Assembly: GCF_028583425.1 (NCBI RefSeq)
Contig: NC_072793.1
Coordinates: 102,285,689-102,349,688, forward strand
Direction of reading: 5' to 3'
Length of the DNA: 64,000 bases
DNA from: Eublepharis macularius
Taxonomy: Eukaryota; Chordata; Lepidosauria; Squamata; Eublepharidae
Shown: piece after piece, positions 47,001 through 58,036 of the stretch
How positions within the stretch are numbered: position 1 is the stretch's first letter
Layout of the letters: the number at the start of each line of letters is the position of its first letter
Program-made: the position numbers and the translations under genes
The notes under the pieces: model-generated
The model's input: only the letters and a program-made list of their open reading frames with translations
What the model was told of the DNA's origin: nothing
Database searches by the model: none

Positions 47001-50000
47001 AATTGGTAGACAATGGACTGACTGCAGGATGGGAATGATGTTCACGCTCCTGCTTGCTCCTGATAACAGTCGAGCTGCAGTGTTTTGCACCAATTGGAGT
47101 CTCCTAGTTAGTTTAGATGGGAGCTCTATGTATAGTGCATTACCACAGTCAAGTCTTGATGTTACCATAGCATAGAGTGTGAACCTACCTGTTTTCCATG
47201 TCCATGGATAAGAGGGTACTTAAGGTCATCTTTCTCTACTGTCTTGTATCCCCTGAAATAGAAAGGGCATGGAGTCTTCATTCCAGTGAACTATTCTATC
47301 CCTGGAGGGCCACAGTCCAACACATAGACAGGAATGCTTATGTTTATTTGTTTCAATTGATTTCCATTCTTTCAGGGTATGGTATCACCATGCTGACAAT
47401 ATCCACCCTACCTCTTTGCTATACAATTCTAGGGAGACTGTGAAGGTTCTATTTGAGTATCCAAGATCAGCAATGGACTGGATGATGTCTAGCAAACTGA
47501 AGTTTATGTAAGACTGAAATACTGTTGACTGGGAACATAGCTGAGTCATGGACAGGTACACAGTCTGTGTGGGATGGGGTATGGACTTCCTCTTAAGACC
47601 CTGGCTCACAGAATGGGTATGCTTTTGGATTCCCCGCTTTGTACTTGCATCTTCAGCTAGTAGCATGGGATAGGAATGTGTTTTACCAGATTAGGAGGGT
47701 TTGATACCTGCATCCTTTCCTGGAGACCAACAATCTAGCCACAGCAATTCATGTAATCCATCCAGATTTGACTGCTGTTAATTGGAACCAATGATATGGA
47801 TATTATTCACATTCAATGGTAATTTCATTGGCTGCATGTTTATTTTGAGGCTCAATATTAAATGCTGGTTCTTAACCTTTAAACTGAAATCCATGATGGC
47901 CTCGATTCAGGATGTAAAGGATCACTTGCTCTCACATGAAATCTATTCACACGTGAAGATTTTCCTCAGACACATTTCTTTATATGTCCAATCCTCAGTA
48001 AACTGTTAAATTTCAACTGAGTGGTGAAATGGCCTTTTCAACAGTGACACCAAATGCACTGGAAATACCTCCAAGAGAAATCCATTTGCTCTTTCTACAG
48101 TAGGGTTTAGGCACCCAGTTAAGGTGGTATTCTTTAGGAAAACTTCTGCAAACCCAAATTTGATCTATTTGCTGCTGCCATCTTCTCAAAGTTTATGTGG
48201 TTGGTTATTTGCTGATTGGTTCTGCCTTGCTTCAACTCTGTTAACATTTTGTCAGTTTCATTTAATCAGTTTCATTTAGTACGATCTGTTTTTCCCATGT
48301 TTTTTAATTTAAATCAAATTGAGAGGTGGGACACAAATAAATATTTTAATGAAACTATGTGGCATTGTGGCCATATTTTACACAGCATCCCTTTAAAGCA
48401 CGATTGTATTAACTTCTCTAGGTAAGACAACATTCACAAAAACAAGCAAGAGTTTTACATCTGGAAACCACTTTCTTTACCTCTAACCAAGCCAAATTGT
48501 TATGATGGGAATTGGGGGTTGGGGGCGGGGAAGGTTGGTGTATTTTTTAAATTCAAGCTTAAGTTTGTGCACTAGAGTTCTCTTCATCAAATGCATGATT
48601 ATGCTAAAATATAAACTGACTCATCTTTAAACGGTCATAACAGTCCTATTTGTTATTGCTTAGACAGAACTAACACAGCAGTTAAAAATAAAATGCACCT
48701 ATGGCTTGCGGTTCTTACACTGATATATAGAGTTTTGCTCTGGGTGATATATGTATTGGGGGGAGAGGCAGAACAGACAAGAGCAAAAAGCCAACTACCA
48801 TATGCCGCAACCATTGCCATTAATTCTTCCAGAACTGTCAGTGTTCATTTCACCAGGCGCATAGTTACAGAGGGCAGAAAAGATCACAGACCTCTTAGAA
48901 ATACACCAACCTCCCCCCCCCCAACCCCCAATTCCCATCATAACAATTTGGCTTGGTTAGAGGTAAAGAAAGTGGTTTCCAGACTAGACAGGAAGCAGCA
49001 AATAAGGCAAGGAAGAAGTGGGGGCTGGCTGAGGAAGAACATGGAACAATTTGAGTGAGGGAGAGAATTGTTTGCCGGCTGAAACATTCCTGATCCAAGG
49101 CAGCCCGAAACCCTGGCCAAGAGGCTCGATTTACTTACCAGCCCTGCATCGAGTAATCCCGGTACAAGACTTTTTGACCCACATCATCTCCTTTCAATCG
49201 CCTTGGAAACTCAAACCGGGTGAACTCGTCAGCTAATAGCTTTGGGTAAATAAAAGCCTGAAAAAGAAAATGTAAGTTCTGCACAATGCACATGAAGTGG
49301 AAATATTTCAGCACACACCTATTTTGTAGAGTTTAAAGCATTTCCACTAATGATTAAGCATGCTGAATACAAAGCACAGGCCACCATTACAAAATAAACA
49401 GATTTTAAAAGGAAATCTCTCTTACCAGGTGCTGGATTCTTTGCCTTTCTGTCTCAGGGGTGAATTCGGTACTTAAAGGAATGATGCTTTGTTTTCTAAC
49501 AAGGAGTGCCCTGAGCCAAAAAGAATTCATGTTATTTTCAGGTAGGCCTCTGTCAGCATATATTTCCATATATGGCAATAGGTATTAGATGCAACATATG
49601 GATGCATGCTGCACATGTCTAGCTTTGCGGGATAATAATGCTAGGAAAGGTACCAGGCAGTAGGAAAAGAGGAATACCCGAAATGAGAGAGTATGACTCT
49701 ATAAAGGAAGCCACGCCCTCCAGTTTGCAAGATCTGAGCAAAGCTATTAATGATAGAATTTTTGGAGGTTTTTCATTCATAAGGTCACTGTTAAGTTGGA
49801 AGCGACTTGACGGCACATAACACACACACCATCAGCAGATGTGCAGGTGTTGCTTTGGGGGAGTGATAAGGCCCTTCCCCCTTTTTTTTGTTCCCCTTTT
49901 TTTCAAACTGAGTTTCTCCCAGGTTTGCAGAAGTCTTTCTCCTAAAAAAACTAACATTGGTTGATGTTTATTTTTCTGGCACCCAGCTCTCTCACTAAGA

Positions 50001-50468
50001 GCTCAAGCAGCATTCAGAATCAGATGGAGAGGGAGAAAGACAAATGAGAATCTTTTCAATCAGCAGAGAACACACAACGCATCCCACCATAAACAGATTT
50101 TTTTTTCTCATAGATGTTTCTTGCCACAGTTTTCACCAGCCACTGCAGCAGCATATCCAAAATACTTTGCCTGTTCTCACAGAGACTGTGTATTTATAGG
50201 TTCTGATGCTTTGTAAATTGAGTATCTACTTACTATGTGACTGACCTCTGTGTGAAAAGTGTGTGACAGATCTGCTATTTAACTAGCATTTCTCCCCCAC
50301 CTCCCAACATTCCTTTAGTGTCAGTTATACTTTATTAGTTCTGTACTCTGTGTCACTGTGTCCTGTGCATTACTGTAATTATTTGCAGTCCACATAAATG
50401 TGTTTTGTGCGGCTGACCAAGGGCACATACAGTAATAGTCACTTTTTACATGTCTCTTTCTCACTGCA

Positions 50469-50503
<35 letters not shown>

Positions 50504-53500
50504 AAGTGATTTCCATCAAGCACTCTTGTTCCAATGTTTGTTCTCTACCAAATACTTTCACTGGTTGTTTAAATAGTAAGGAACAGGTAAATGTGTCCAA
50601 GACCAAGACAGGACGGGCAGTCCTTTCAGTCCAAGGAAGACAGACTTTTGCAGTAACCCCCTCAAGCACAAGCACATGACTTTTTGATGCGGGGTGGGGG
50701 GAGCTGTATAAGGGCACAGGTGAAGCATCAGCCCCAAGTCAAGACTTGAGGCAACTATAAGCAAGTTTCTGTGATTCTTCTACCATGTTACCTGAGTAAT
50801 GCCAACTGTCTTCCGGCGGTGATAAATATCTGTCTCTACCTGCTCTGCAAGTGAGACTTTAATTGCCTTTAAAACCAGGAGTCTTTCTCCCATATATCTG
50901 AAAGGGATGACCTCCTGGACGAGAGATATACAGTGCCAACCTAAAATGAGTTACATTCTTTGAAGTCAATGACTTAGAACAACATAACTCTGTTTAGGAT
51001 GGCACTAATAAACCTTATCTGAAGAAGTGAGCGGTGGCTTACGAAAGCTCATAACCTACCACAAATTTTGTTCATCTTATAGTTGCTACTGAACTCTTGC
51101 TCTTTTCTACTGTTAGAGACAAACTAACACGGCGACCCATCTTGAACTAATAAACCTTGAAAATTTAATCTCAATTTGATGGAAAATGAAGTTCTATCAG
51201 AAATGTTTTTACCGTTGAAACCAATGCACAAAAAAAAGAAATTTAATGAACACTAATGAAATTTTAGAAATGAAACAAACACTTTAGAAATGAAATAAAA
51301 TTAAAAACTTTTATGTACGTGCACTCACAGCAAAAGGACAAAGTAGCTTCAGATGAGAATTTCACTATGCCTGCCTGCAATTTTGGTATGTGCTCCATTA
51401 TATACACAATGCTTGGATCCTGTGAAATCTCCATGAATGGAAGGCATTTCATTCTGCAGAACAGAACCATCCCTGCACCCATCCCACCCCAGCCTGAAAT
51501 AGTCATCAAAATGCTGCTTCTGGGAGACAGGGCGACTCTCAAAGGAAGAGCATGACAGGCACATCAGCAAAAATCACCCCCTCCTTCAGTGACAAGGAAG
51601 TTACCATGGGCCCATTTCCTGATGACTCCTTATTTTCATCAACATTCATAGTAATGCAACTAAAAGAAAACATCAGTTCAAAACTTATGCATGATACGTT
51701 CTAAGTAGTTAATCTGATCCATAACTATATCAAGCATAAGTCTAACACAACATTCTAATTATGAACAGAAACTATGCCTTAAAGCAAAATCCTTCTGATT
51801 TCAATTGAATTGTGTTACTTGTTTTAGCCAAATAGATGCTTACGAGTCCTACTAAAGCCATAGCATTGCACCTTTGACTCACCTGCTGTCACCTGCATTT
51901 GCCACATAGAGCTTTCCCTGAAGATAAAGCGCAGCTAGAGCTGTGCAGCCTCCTGATTGGTTGGAAGCTTCCATCTCCTGACCAATTACCTCATCCTGTT
52001 GATAAAATATTTGATTATTCAAGGCAGATTTTCCATCAAAGGCTTATGCTGGATTTCATCAACATTATTATGGATCTCAGTGATTAGTCAAGTCAGCTGG
52101 GTGTCATTAAATTTTTAGAGTTGGTTTACAAAACAGCCACCACTTTTTCTTTACACATCTGTGTTATGGGTACACAATCACATGAAGAAATTTAATGTGA
52201 ATTGGTGGCTTATGAGAGGATAAACACAAATATTGCAGTAATCATGATAAAACAAATAAAATATATGTAAAGAAGAGACATTCAGTTTACTGAATTTTGC
52301 ACCAAACCCTAAATTGCACAGCAAATGATCTGAATCATGGAGCGCACACATAACCTGGCAGAGTGCTGCATTATTTTTTCACAGCCACATAGACATAAGA
52401 CAATGCCGAGGCACTTCTATGTGGCTCATTATCTTGATTGCGACTTGAGCATGTCAAGATCTTTCGGAAACAATGAAGCAAGGTCACTTACACATTCCTG
52501 AAAGGCTTTCTCTAGTGCTCCAATGACAATATCTTCCTGCCGGATTTGCTTTTCTTCTACAAACTGTGGGTCACTTTGGCAAACGCACTGTCCATTGAGG
52601 TGCATTGGGGGACAGTCTTCAGTAATGCTTCTTACCACATCCTCTAGTTTCTGCTTGATGCAATAGTGCAGGTAGTTGGAAGCCATAATTGCTGCTTCTG
52701 GGCCACCATGTCCATCAAATAGTGCCCAGTAATAGCCAGTCAGATACTGAAAGGCAAAACAATTACAGTTCACATCATATGGGGCTTTCTTTCATGATAC
52801 TGCAGTGACATAGTAGACAGTGCATTTGATCCAAGTGTGAGAGATCCAGCTTCAAATTCTTGCTCAGGTGTGAAGCTCAATTTGTGGCCTTGGACAAGTT
52901 GCTGAACTCAGACCTGCACTGCCTACATGTACAGATCTAACCAAACAAGTTACGGTAAGCTATACAGAACACATGAAAAAAAGTAACTAACTAGTGCCAA
53001 TAATAAGTATACCACAGTCATGTATGCAAAAAGCTTCCATCATTTATATAATGAGTTATAACATACCCTTACAAATGCAAAGCATCCGTTCAATATCAAA
53101 GTACTAAGTCATAAATGACAATTACATGCAATTTTAATCACCAATTATAGTATCGTTGATTAACAATCAATGAATGTACACAGGGAAAATCCAGAAATAC
53201 AATAAAGTGACTCAGTGCTTAGTAGTCTCTTTGTTGTTAAAGGAAAAGGAGAAAATGAACATGGCTTGGTCCAATAAGGAGCCGGCCTGACTGTCTCATT
53301 TCCAGATGTTCTTTTTTCAAGCTGTTAGTGGTTATGGGTTTTGTGTGTGTGTGTTTAATAAGTGCAGCTTTGCCATCTCAATTGCCAAAAGGCAATTCTT
53401 CCAAATGCCTACCTTAATACTTTTGGCTAACTGTGCCAATAGAACACAGTGAGATGGGCTATGCCTGCATGTCCCACATGGTTACCATATTCTCTGAAGT

Positions 53501-54895
53501 TCAAAAACATAACATACATCCAGATTCATCTTTACCCCATGACCAATTTTTAAAGGGAAAAATAGCACGTAAAGTGTGTGCCACATTTAGACATTACATT
53601 AAATACATCAAAGGAAAGAGAACTGAGGACAGGCAAATCTACACCCATTGCATATGCATTCTATAGCTTTTCTCCAAAGGCACAAATTTGCTTCAAGCTA
53701 AAACACTATTTGGGCAGTCCTCGGAGAGAAGCAATTGGCTTTGCTACTCCACATTGTGGAGTCATATAGAAAAACAAGGAGATGCTTATTAGACCCTTTT
53801 GACAGCAATTCCTTCACATAACAAGGGCAGGCATTATTTCCATTGATGTAAGTTGCCAACAAGATCAAAATATATTTGTAGAATGTGCATGTGGGACTTG
53901 CAATGGATTCACAAAGCTATCAGCTGCCTACTGTCTGACGTACAAACCTCCCCACACTTCAAGGTTTATTCTGAACCTCCTTGTTTTACCCACAGCTATC
54001 TAAAACAGATTAATTAGGCAGATATAAATGCATTTCATGGGAGAGTATGCATGCTTTACTAGAACAAACTAAACCATTGATACATGGAGTTACACCACAA
54101 GAAGAGAAAGAGGAAGTACTGATTATTTGAGTGGTTAGCTAGTATTGACCTTGAATGCTTTGTACTCCCACATGAGTTCAATACAGAAATGAACAGCCCC
54201 ATTGAAAAAAATTCCAACAACGGTCAAAAAGAGTTTGTGTTATATCTGGAAGGTGAATGACTTTATGAAAGCCAAATAAGGAGAAGATCTCAGAGTTCAG
54301 TATTGATAGCAAGAAGTGTTAATGTAGTATTTTAGTGCCATACGTGCAAGGAAACACATACAAATGGACTGTCAGTAGCTACATAAGGCTGCACTTTGTA
54401 GAAGTACTCTTGCTCTGCCTCTTGTTATTTGTGAGAGTGTTTAACTAGCTTTGCCTACCATCATCTGAAAATGGAAACCTCAAATGAAAGTGGGTACTAT
54501 CCTCTCTGCTCTGTACACACAGAGCTCACATATACCATTGTGGAGACAATCATGTCCATCAAGAGAAAGGCACCCTGCCTCCACCCTCTTAAGCTAATCC
54601 TTGATGTTTAGTGTCCCTATCAGGGACCCACATTCTACACATGTTCAGAAGCACGCAGCTATGAGTTCATATACTATAGATATTTGGCATTCAAAATAGG
54701 CTCAGTCAACAGAGCCCTATTTCCAATTAAACCCTGCTATCAATATACTGAGACACTACGGCCAAACTCACCTCAGTAGAGCACAGAATCAGCCATTCTT
54801 GATCATCCTCTTTGCCATAGTCCTTCTTCCTAATGGAAATCTGACAGCATGTTGCTTGGTCTTCATTGAATTCTGATTTTTGTGCATTGATAACT
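40882..54895 (-). CDS. PPM1M: Protein phosphatase, Mg/Mn-dependent 1M, exons 2-10 (partial)
   Basis: Nine coding exons on the - strand (54772-54895, 52492-52746, 51883-51995, 49426-49510, 49139-49257, 47189-47252, 43850-43957, 41715-41863, 40882-41041) join in frame with GT/AG sites: 1177 coding bases including the stop. Exon 1 was not found and should lie beyond 64000 or be unrecognised. The product is a PP2C-family Ser/Thr phosphatase (PP2C-eta) using two Mg/Mn ions. Visible motifs are FDGHGG, GCTAL, ANAGDSR, SRGLGDHQLK, ATDGLWDVLSN and DDISVFVIPL, so the metal-binding aspartates are present. PPM1M is preferred over PPM1H/J because of QARLLGTLAVSRGLGDHQL-type sequence and the neighbouring WDR82. 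Confidence 0.93.
41715..41863 (-). CDS. PPM1M: PPM1M exon 9
   Basis: 149 bp, phase 0 to 2, encoding VEIFDLMVQNIKEDDVLIMA and TDGLWDVLSNEDVAQVVRRF, ending in DPY plus part of Arg. Acceptor TTCTGGCTAG, donor GTATAG. Confidence 0.95.
41985..42120 (+). repeat. tRNA-derived SINE fragment, + orientation
   Basis: Carries TCTGGAGAGCCGGGTTTGAT, the CAGCTGGGTGACCTTGGGAT body and CAGCCCCACCCACCTCACAG, the same family as 26218-26464 in the other orientation. It directly precedes the palindromic satellite. Confidence 0.75.
42190..43000. repeat. GC-rich satellite with palindromic units
   Basis: Six repeat starts occur near 42215, 42362, 42506, 42646, 42785 and 42906 (spacing 121-147 bp). Each unit contains two dyad centres: one around GGTGCCGGGCGGGGGAACCC and its complement GGCACCGACCC, and one around CCAAAATGGCC / GGCCATTTTGG. 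Units are thus nearly self-complementary throughout. Long open frames on both strands are a by-product of the composition. It lies in the PPM1M intron between exons 9 and 8. Confidence 0.8.
43013..43289. repeat. 28-bp inverted repeat beside the satellite
   Basis: TATATGTGGGTATAGAGTCT at 43013 is matched in reverse complement at 43262-43289 (ACTCTATACCCACATATA) with few differences. Confidence 0.75.
43850..43957 (-). CDS. PPM1M: PPM1M exon 8
   Basis: 108 bp, 36 codons, phase 0 at both ends: ARLLGTLAVSRGLGDHQLKV through KPFLSCLPK. Contains the PP2C GDH motif. Acceptor GGTTTTAG, donor GTAGGA. Confidence 0.96.
44640..45945 (+). other. Possible LTR-like sequence, boundaries unknown
   Basis: Two CCAATNNN stretches (about 45677 and 45700), AATAAA near 45833 and an end like GTTGTGCCCAACA near 45920-45933 suggest an old solo LTR. 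I could not find a target duplication or the partner end. Confidence 0.25.
46445..47180 (-). repeat. L2/CR1-type LINE remnant next to a splice donor
   Basis: The - strand encodes a C-terminal LINE segment (YAMVTSRLDCGNALYIELP, QLVQNTAARLLSGASR, KVLVITYKALHGLGPAYL) followed by its 3' region to about 46445. The homology begins within about a dozen bases of the PPM1M exon 7 donor (47188). Confidence 0.8.
47189..47252 (-). CDS. PPM1M: PPM1M exon 7
   Basis: 64 bp: last base of a Trp codon, then GYKTVEKDDLKYPLIHGHGK and Q. Acceptor CTATTTCAG, donor GTAGGT. Confidence 0.94.
48460..48983. repeat. 85-bp inverted duplication with 353-bp spacer
   Basis: The left arm 48460-48545 (TCTGGAAACCACTTTCTTTA onward) is repeated in reverse complement at 48899-48983 with only a few differences in the G/C runs. 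The spacer holds no recognised gene. It is in the PPM1M intron between exons 7 and 6. Confidence 0.9.
49139..49257 (-). CDS. PPM1M: PPM1M exon 6
   Basis: 119 bp, phase 0 to 2: AFIYPKLLADEFTRFEFPRR and LKGDDVGQKVLYRDYSMQG plus TG of Trp. Acceptor CTTTTTCAG, donor GTAAGT. Confidence 0.96.
49426..49510 (-). CDS. PPM1M: PPM1M exon 5
   Basis: 85 bp: last base of Arg (of GDSR), then ALLVRKQSIIPLSTEFTPET and ERQRIQHL. Acceptor TTGGCTCAG, donor GTAAGA. Confidence 0.95.
49630..49832 (+). repeat. SINE/LINE 3' fragment
   Basis: Ends with GGAAGCGACTTGACGGCACA and a CA run, a tail shared by many squamate short interspersed repeats. The head is not defined. Confidence 0.5.
50470..50500. repeat. (AC)n microsatellite
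   Basis: About 15 AC units. Confidence 0.95.
51008..51150 (+). repeat. Single arm of a fold-back repeat family
   Basis: TTATCTGAAGAAGTGAGCGG, then ACCACAAATTTTGTTC and CTCTTGCTCTTTTCTACTG match the right arm of the palindromic repeat at 55306-55560. Confidence 0.7.
51883..51995 (-). CDS. PPM1M: PPM1M exon 4
   Basis: 113 bp, phase 0 to 2: DEVIGQEMEASNQSGGCTAL and AALYLQGKLYVANAGDS plus AG of Arg. Contains the PP2C GCTA and GDSR motifs. Acceptor TATCAACAG, donor GTGAGT. Confidence 0.96.
52492..52746 (-). CDS. PPM1M: PPM1M exon 3
   Basis: 255 bp, 85 codons, phase 0: YLTGYYWALFDGHGGPEAAI, then PPMHLNGQCVCQSDPQFVEE through ALEKAFQEC. DGHGG supplies a metal-binding Asp. Acceptor GCCTTTCAG, donor GTAAGT. 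Confidence 0.97.
52795..52925 (+). repeat. Possible old tRNA-SINE
   Basis: TGTGGCCTTGGACAAGTTGC and a B-box-like TTCAAATTC suggest a decayed SINE. Confidence 0.35.
54772..54895 (-). CDS. PPM1M: PPM1M exon 2
   Basis: 124 bp encoding VINAQKSEFNEDQATCCQIS through EWLILCSTE, ending phase 0. NEDQA is characteristic of the PPM1H/J/M subfamily. The acceptor is CCACCAG; a second AG two bases on makes the exact start uncertain by 2 bp. Donor GTGAGT. Confidence 0.88.
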
Positions 54896-55305
54896 CTGGT
54901 GGCACAAGAAACTTTGGTTAGAACAAATCACTGGGATAAAGGACATAACTGAAATACTGTCCATTGCTCTAGGTCCAATGAATTTGCTGCCTGTCCTCTC
55001 AGTGAAGGACAGGAATGAAGAAGGGAGTGAGACCTCCCCATACACCTGATGCCATCTGGTAGACACCTGATGCCAACTGTCAACACTTTAAGCTGGCCCT
55101 TGTTAGTACAGTCATGAATACTCATGAACTGAACACAACGGAGAACTTATTATCCCACTATTTTAAACCAACCGCCTGGAAGTTAGAAGTCTCTTTGGCT
55201 GTTTGAGACAACACATCCCCCGATGTTGTCTCCTGGTACTGGCTTTGGCTTCTACAGTACTGTATGTAGAATGACCATTCCCTGTAATGCTCACTCTAAC
55301 ACATG

Positions 55306-55560
55306 TAGAAAAAAGCAAGAGTCCAGCAGCACCTATAAGACTAACAGAATTTGTGGTAGGGTATAAGCTTTCATGAGTCATAGCTCACTTCTTCTGATAT
55401 CTTCGTGAGTCACAGCTCACTTCTTCAGACAGTATCTGAAGAAGTGAGCTGTGGCTCATGAAAGCTCATCCCTACCACAAATTTTGTTAGTCTTATAGGT
55501 GCTATTGGACTCCTGCTCTTTTCTACTGCTACAGACAGAGTAACACAGCTTGATCTAACA
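55306..55560. repeat. Palindromic fold-back repeat
   Basis: Arms of about 100 bp: the left carries CACCTATAAGACTAACAGAA and the right TTTTGTTAGTCTTATAGGTG. AGCTCACTTCTTC / GAAGAAGTGAGCT lies nearest the centre, where a partial third copy sits at about 55400-55433. A single arm occurs at 51008-51150. Confidence 0.85.
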
Positions 55561-56325
55561 CACGTATCAGTCTTCTGACCAAGGAGATCAGGAGTTTATT
55601 TATTACAGCTGTCTGGTGAAAGCCTTGTATCCTAGCCGAGAACCACTTAGTGTCTCTCGTTTTAAAATTATTAAAATTAATACCGTCCTTGAAGTGTTTA
55701 AGAAAACAAGAATCACAAATATACATGACATTTCCTATTCTGTCCAGTTAAAGTCATTGCAATTTCTAAGATTCTTCCCACAGTATTTGTGGAAAGATAA
55801 GATAGTCTCATGGAAATCTAGATCTCAGAAATTTGGAGATAGCAGTACGTAGCAAGTTTATATAAGCATAGTTATATTAGCCACACATGATTTTATTAAA
55901 CCATTTGATTTGCACCCTCAAAAGGTGTGATACAAGGTACTCTGAGCATACAATCATTCTTTCTCAAAGTTCTGTAGCAAACACAGTTCAATTAGTTCTG
56001 TATTTTTTTTCTGAGCATGAAGCCATTTATTCAGCGAACAACAATATAACAGATTCTTGCCAGTATGTGAGATTAATCTTTTATGAGTAAAACTCAGTGG
56101 AACAGTTAGGAAAAATGCATATTTGCAACTTTGCACAGAAACCAGGAGAAATGCTCAGGCCTACATATGCTAACATTCAAAATCATACATCTCATGAACC
56201 TTGAAGTCTGCAAATGCCCTTACTCCACGGCCAGAAAACAAAGGATGAAGAGTAGCAGTTCATGAAGCAGGAGGAAAAATGAAAATAAAAGTAAATCATC
56301 CAAAGAGCAAGAGAAAGCACAATAA
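55561..56325. other. Unassigned stretch upstream of PPM1M exon 2
   Basis: AT-rich; no gene or named repeat seen. Confidence 0.4.
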
Positions 56326-56444
56326 GAATAATCCTGCTGGATCAGACCAGGATCCTATATCACACAGTGGCCAACCAGTTACTCTGGAGGGCCAGCAACA
56401 GGGCATAGAAGCCACAGGCTTCCCCCGATGTTGTCTCCTGGCAG
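56326..56444 (+). repeat. CR1-like repeat, left flank of retroelement
   Basis: GAATAATCCTGCTGGATCAG, CACACAGTGGCCAACCAG and CCCCGATGTTGTCTCCTGG match the family at 23493-23970. The repeat resumes at 60797. Confidence 0.75.
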
Positions 56445-58036
56445 CAATTCGACCCCAGCTCCTCCCAGCTGCCACCCCAGTGCACCGCTGGATCCCAGTG
56501 ACAGATGTGATGGGCCGCACCCAGCCGTACCCTACGGCCCTAATCACGATAGAGTACCTAGGGGTCCGCCACCAAATGGAAGTTGCCCGGGTAGCCCACC
56601 TACCCGTGCCAGTGCTGCTGGGAAGAGACGCCCCGGGGTTCTTCAGGCTCCTCAAACAGGCAGCGGAGAAATTGGGAAGAGACGCCCCCGGGAATGCCGG
56701 GCTGCTGCTGGAGGCGGCAGGGGAATTGGCAGGCCCTCAAGTTGCCACCGCTCTGCAAGTGGAGGAGGCCAACAACCCGGGCGAGGGTCCCTCTGTCAGA
56801 CCAGGGGCAGAACCACAGGTTGAAGACCCAGCAGGACCCCCGGCAGACCGCCCATTCCGTGATGCCCAAGGGGCAGATGAGTCCTTGCAGCGCTTGCGAG
56901 AGACAGCCGCTCGTGAGGAGGAGCAGGTGCGGGATGAACGGAGGTCCCAGCGGCTCCCTCGCATCAAGAAGCAAGGAGGGGTTTGGGTTCGCATAGCTCG
57001 TGCCCCAAGTGGCCAGGGGGAGGTCCGCCAGCTATTGGTGCTGGCGGCCTACCGGGCCGAAGTCCTCTGCACGGCCCATGAGCATGCGTGGGCCGGGCAT
57101 CTGGGGCACCACAAGACCCTGAAGAAGATCCTTGAACAGTTCTTCTGGCCCTCCGTGAATGCAGATGTAAAGGCCCACTGCCGCTCGTGTCCCACCTGCC
57201 AGCGGGTGGCAGCCCGCCGCCCACCGAAGGCCCCCCTCTCCCCGCTACCCGTCATGGAGACACCCTTCCAACAGATCGCGATGGACTTCATTGGACCGCT
57301 GCCACGCACACCCCGGGGCCACCGCTTTGCCCTGGTGATTGTGGACTATGCCACGCGGTTCCCCGAGGTCATCCCGCTGAAGACCATGCAGACCCCGGGG
57401 GTGGTCCGGGCCCTGTCCAAGTTTTTCGTGATGGTGGGGCTGCCAGATGAAATCCTGACGGATCGAGGGGGCCCGTTCTGAGCCACAGTCATGCGCCAAC
57501 TCTGCCGGAATTTGGGGATCCGGCAGGTGTTCACCTTGGCTTACCACCCTCAAACAGATGGTTTGGCAGAGCGGCTGAACCAGACTGTCAAGGAGGCCCT
57601 GAAAAAGATGACACGGGACAAGCCTCACCAGTGGGACCTGTACATCGACCTGCTCATGTTTGCCCTCAGGGAGACCCCGCAGGCCTCCACTGGCTTCAGC
57701 CCATTCGAGCTGCTATATGGGCGCAAGCCACGAGGGATGCTCTCCTGGCTGACAGAATGCTGGGGGCCCCAGGCCAGCAGCCCTGCGCCCACCCCACAGG
57801 AGTACTTGAGCCAGCTCCATGATCGGGTGCAACATTCCCAAGCCGAGGCGAACCGCAGACTGACTCGCACCCAGGCGAAGCAGAAAGCCGCCTACGACCG
57901 GGGTGCACGGATGAGGACTTTCCAGGCTGGAGAGAAGGTCCTGGTGCACCACTCGGTATTTCCCAGAGAGGGAGGGGACCCCTCTTGGAATTGGCCCCTA
58001 CCCAATTCAGAGGGTGCTGGGCCCCACTACCTATGA
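56445..58036 (+). pseudogene. Protease end and integrase, Gmr1-like
   Basis: The frame opens with a retropepsin tail (PVPVLLGRD near 56605) and a Pro/Glu-rich linker, then an integrase: zinc-binding HEHAWAGHLGHHKT...CRSCPTCQ (about 57079-57204), first catalytic Asp in QQIAMDFIGPLP (about 57271), second in ILTDRGGPF (about 57454), and Glu in DGLAERLNQ (about 57557). TGA at 57479-57481 breaks the core just after the second Asp; the same frame continues. After about 57980 the frame shifts. Confidence 0.85.

Noticed and set aside
50788-50845. Exon-like segment on the - strand (AG...GT bounded) between PPM1M exons 4 and 5
   Set aside because: Exons 4 and 5 join directly in phase across a GDSR-A boundary as in human PPM1M, so this is a pseudo-exon at most.
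40882-54895. Assignment to PPM1H or PPM1J instead of PPM1M
   Set aside because: The GLGDHQLK and ATDGLWDVLSN contexts and the convergent WDR82 neighbour fit PPM1M.
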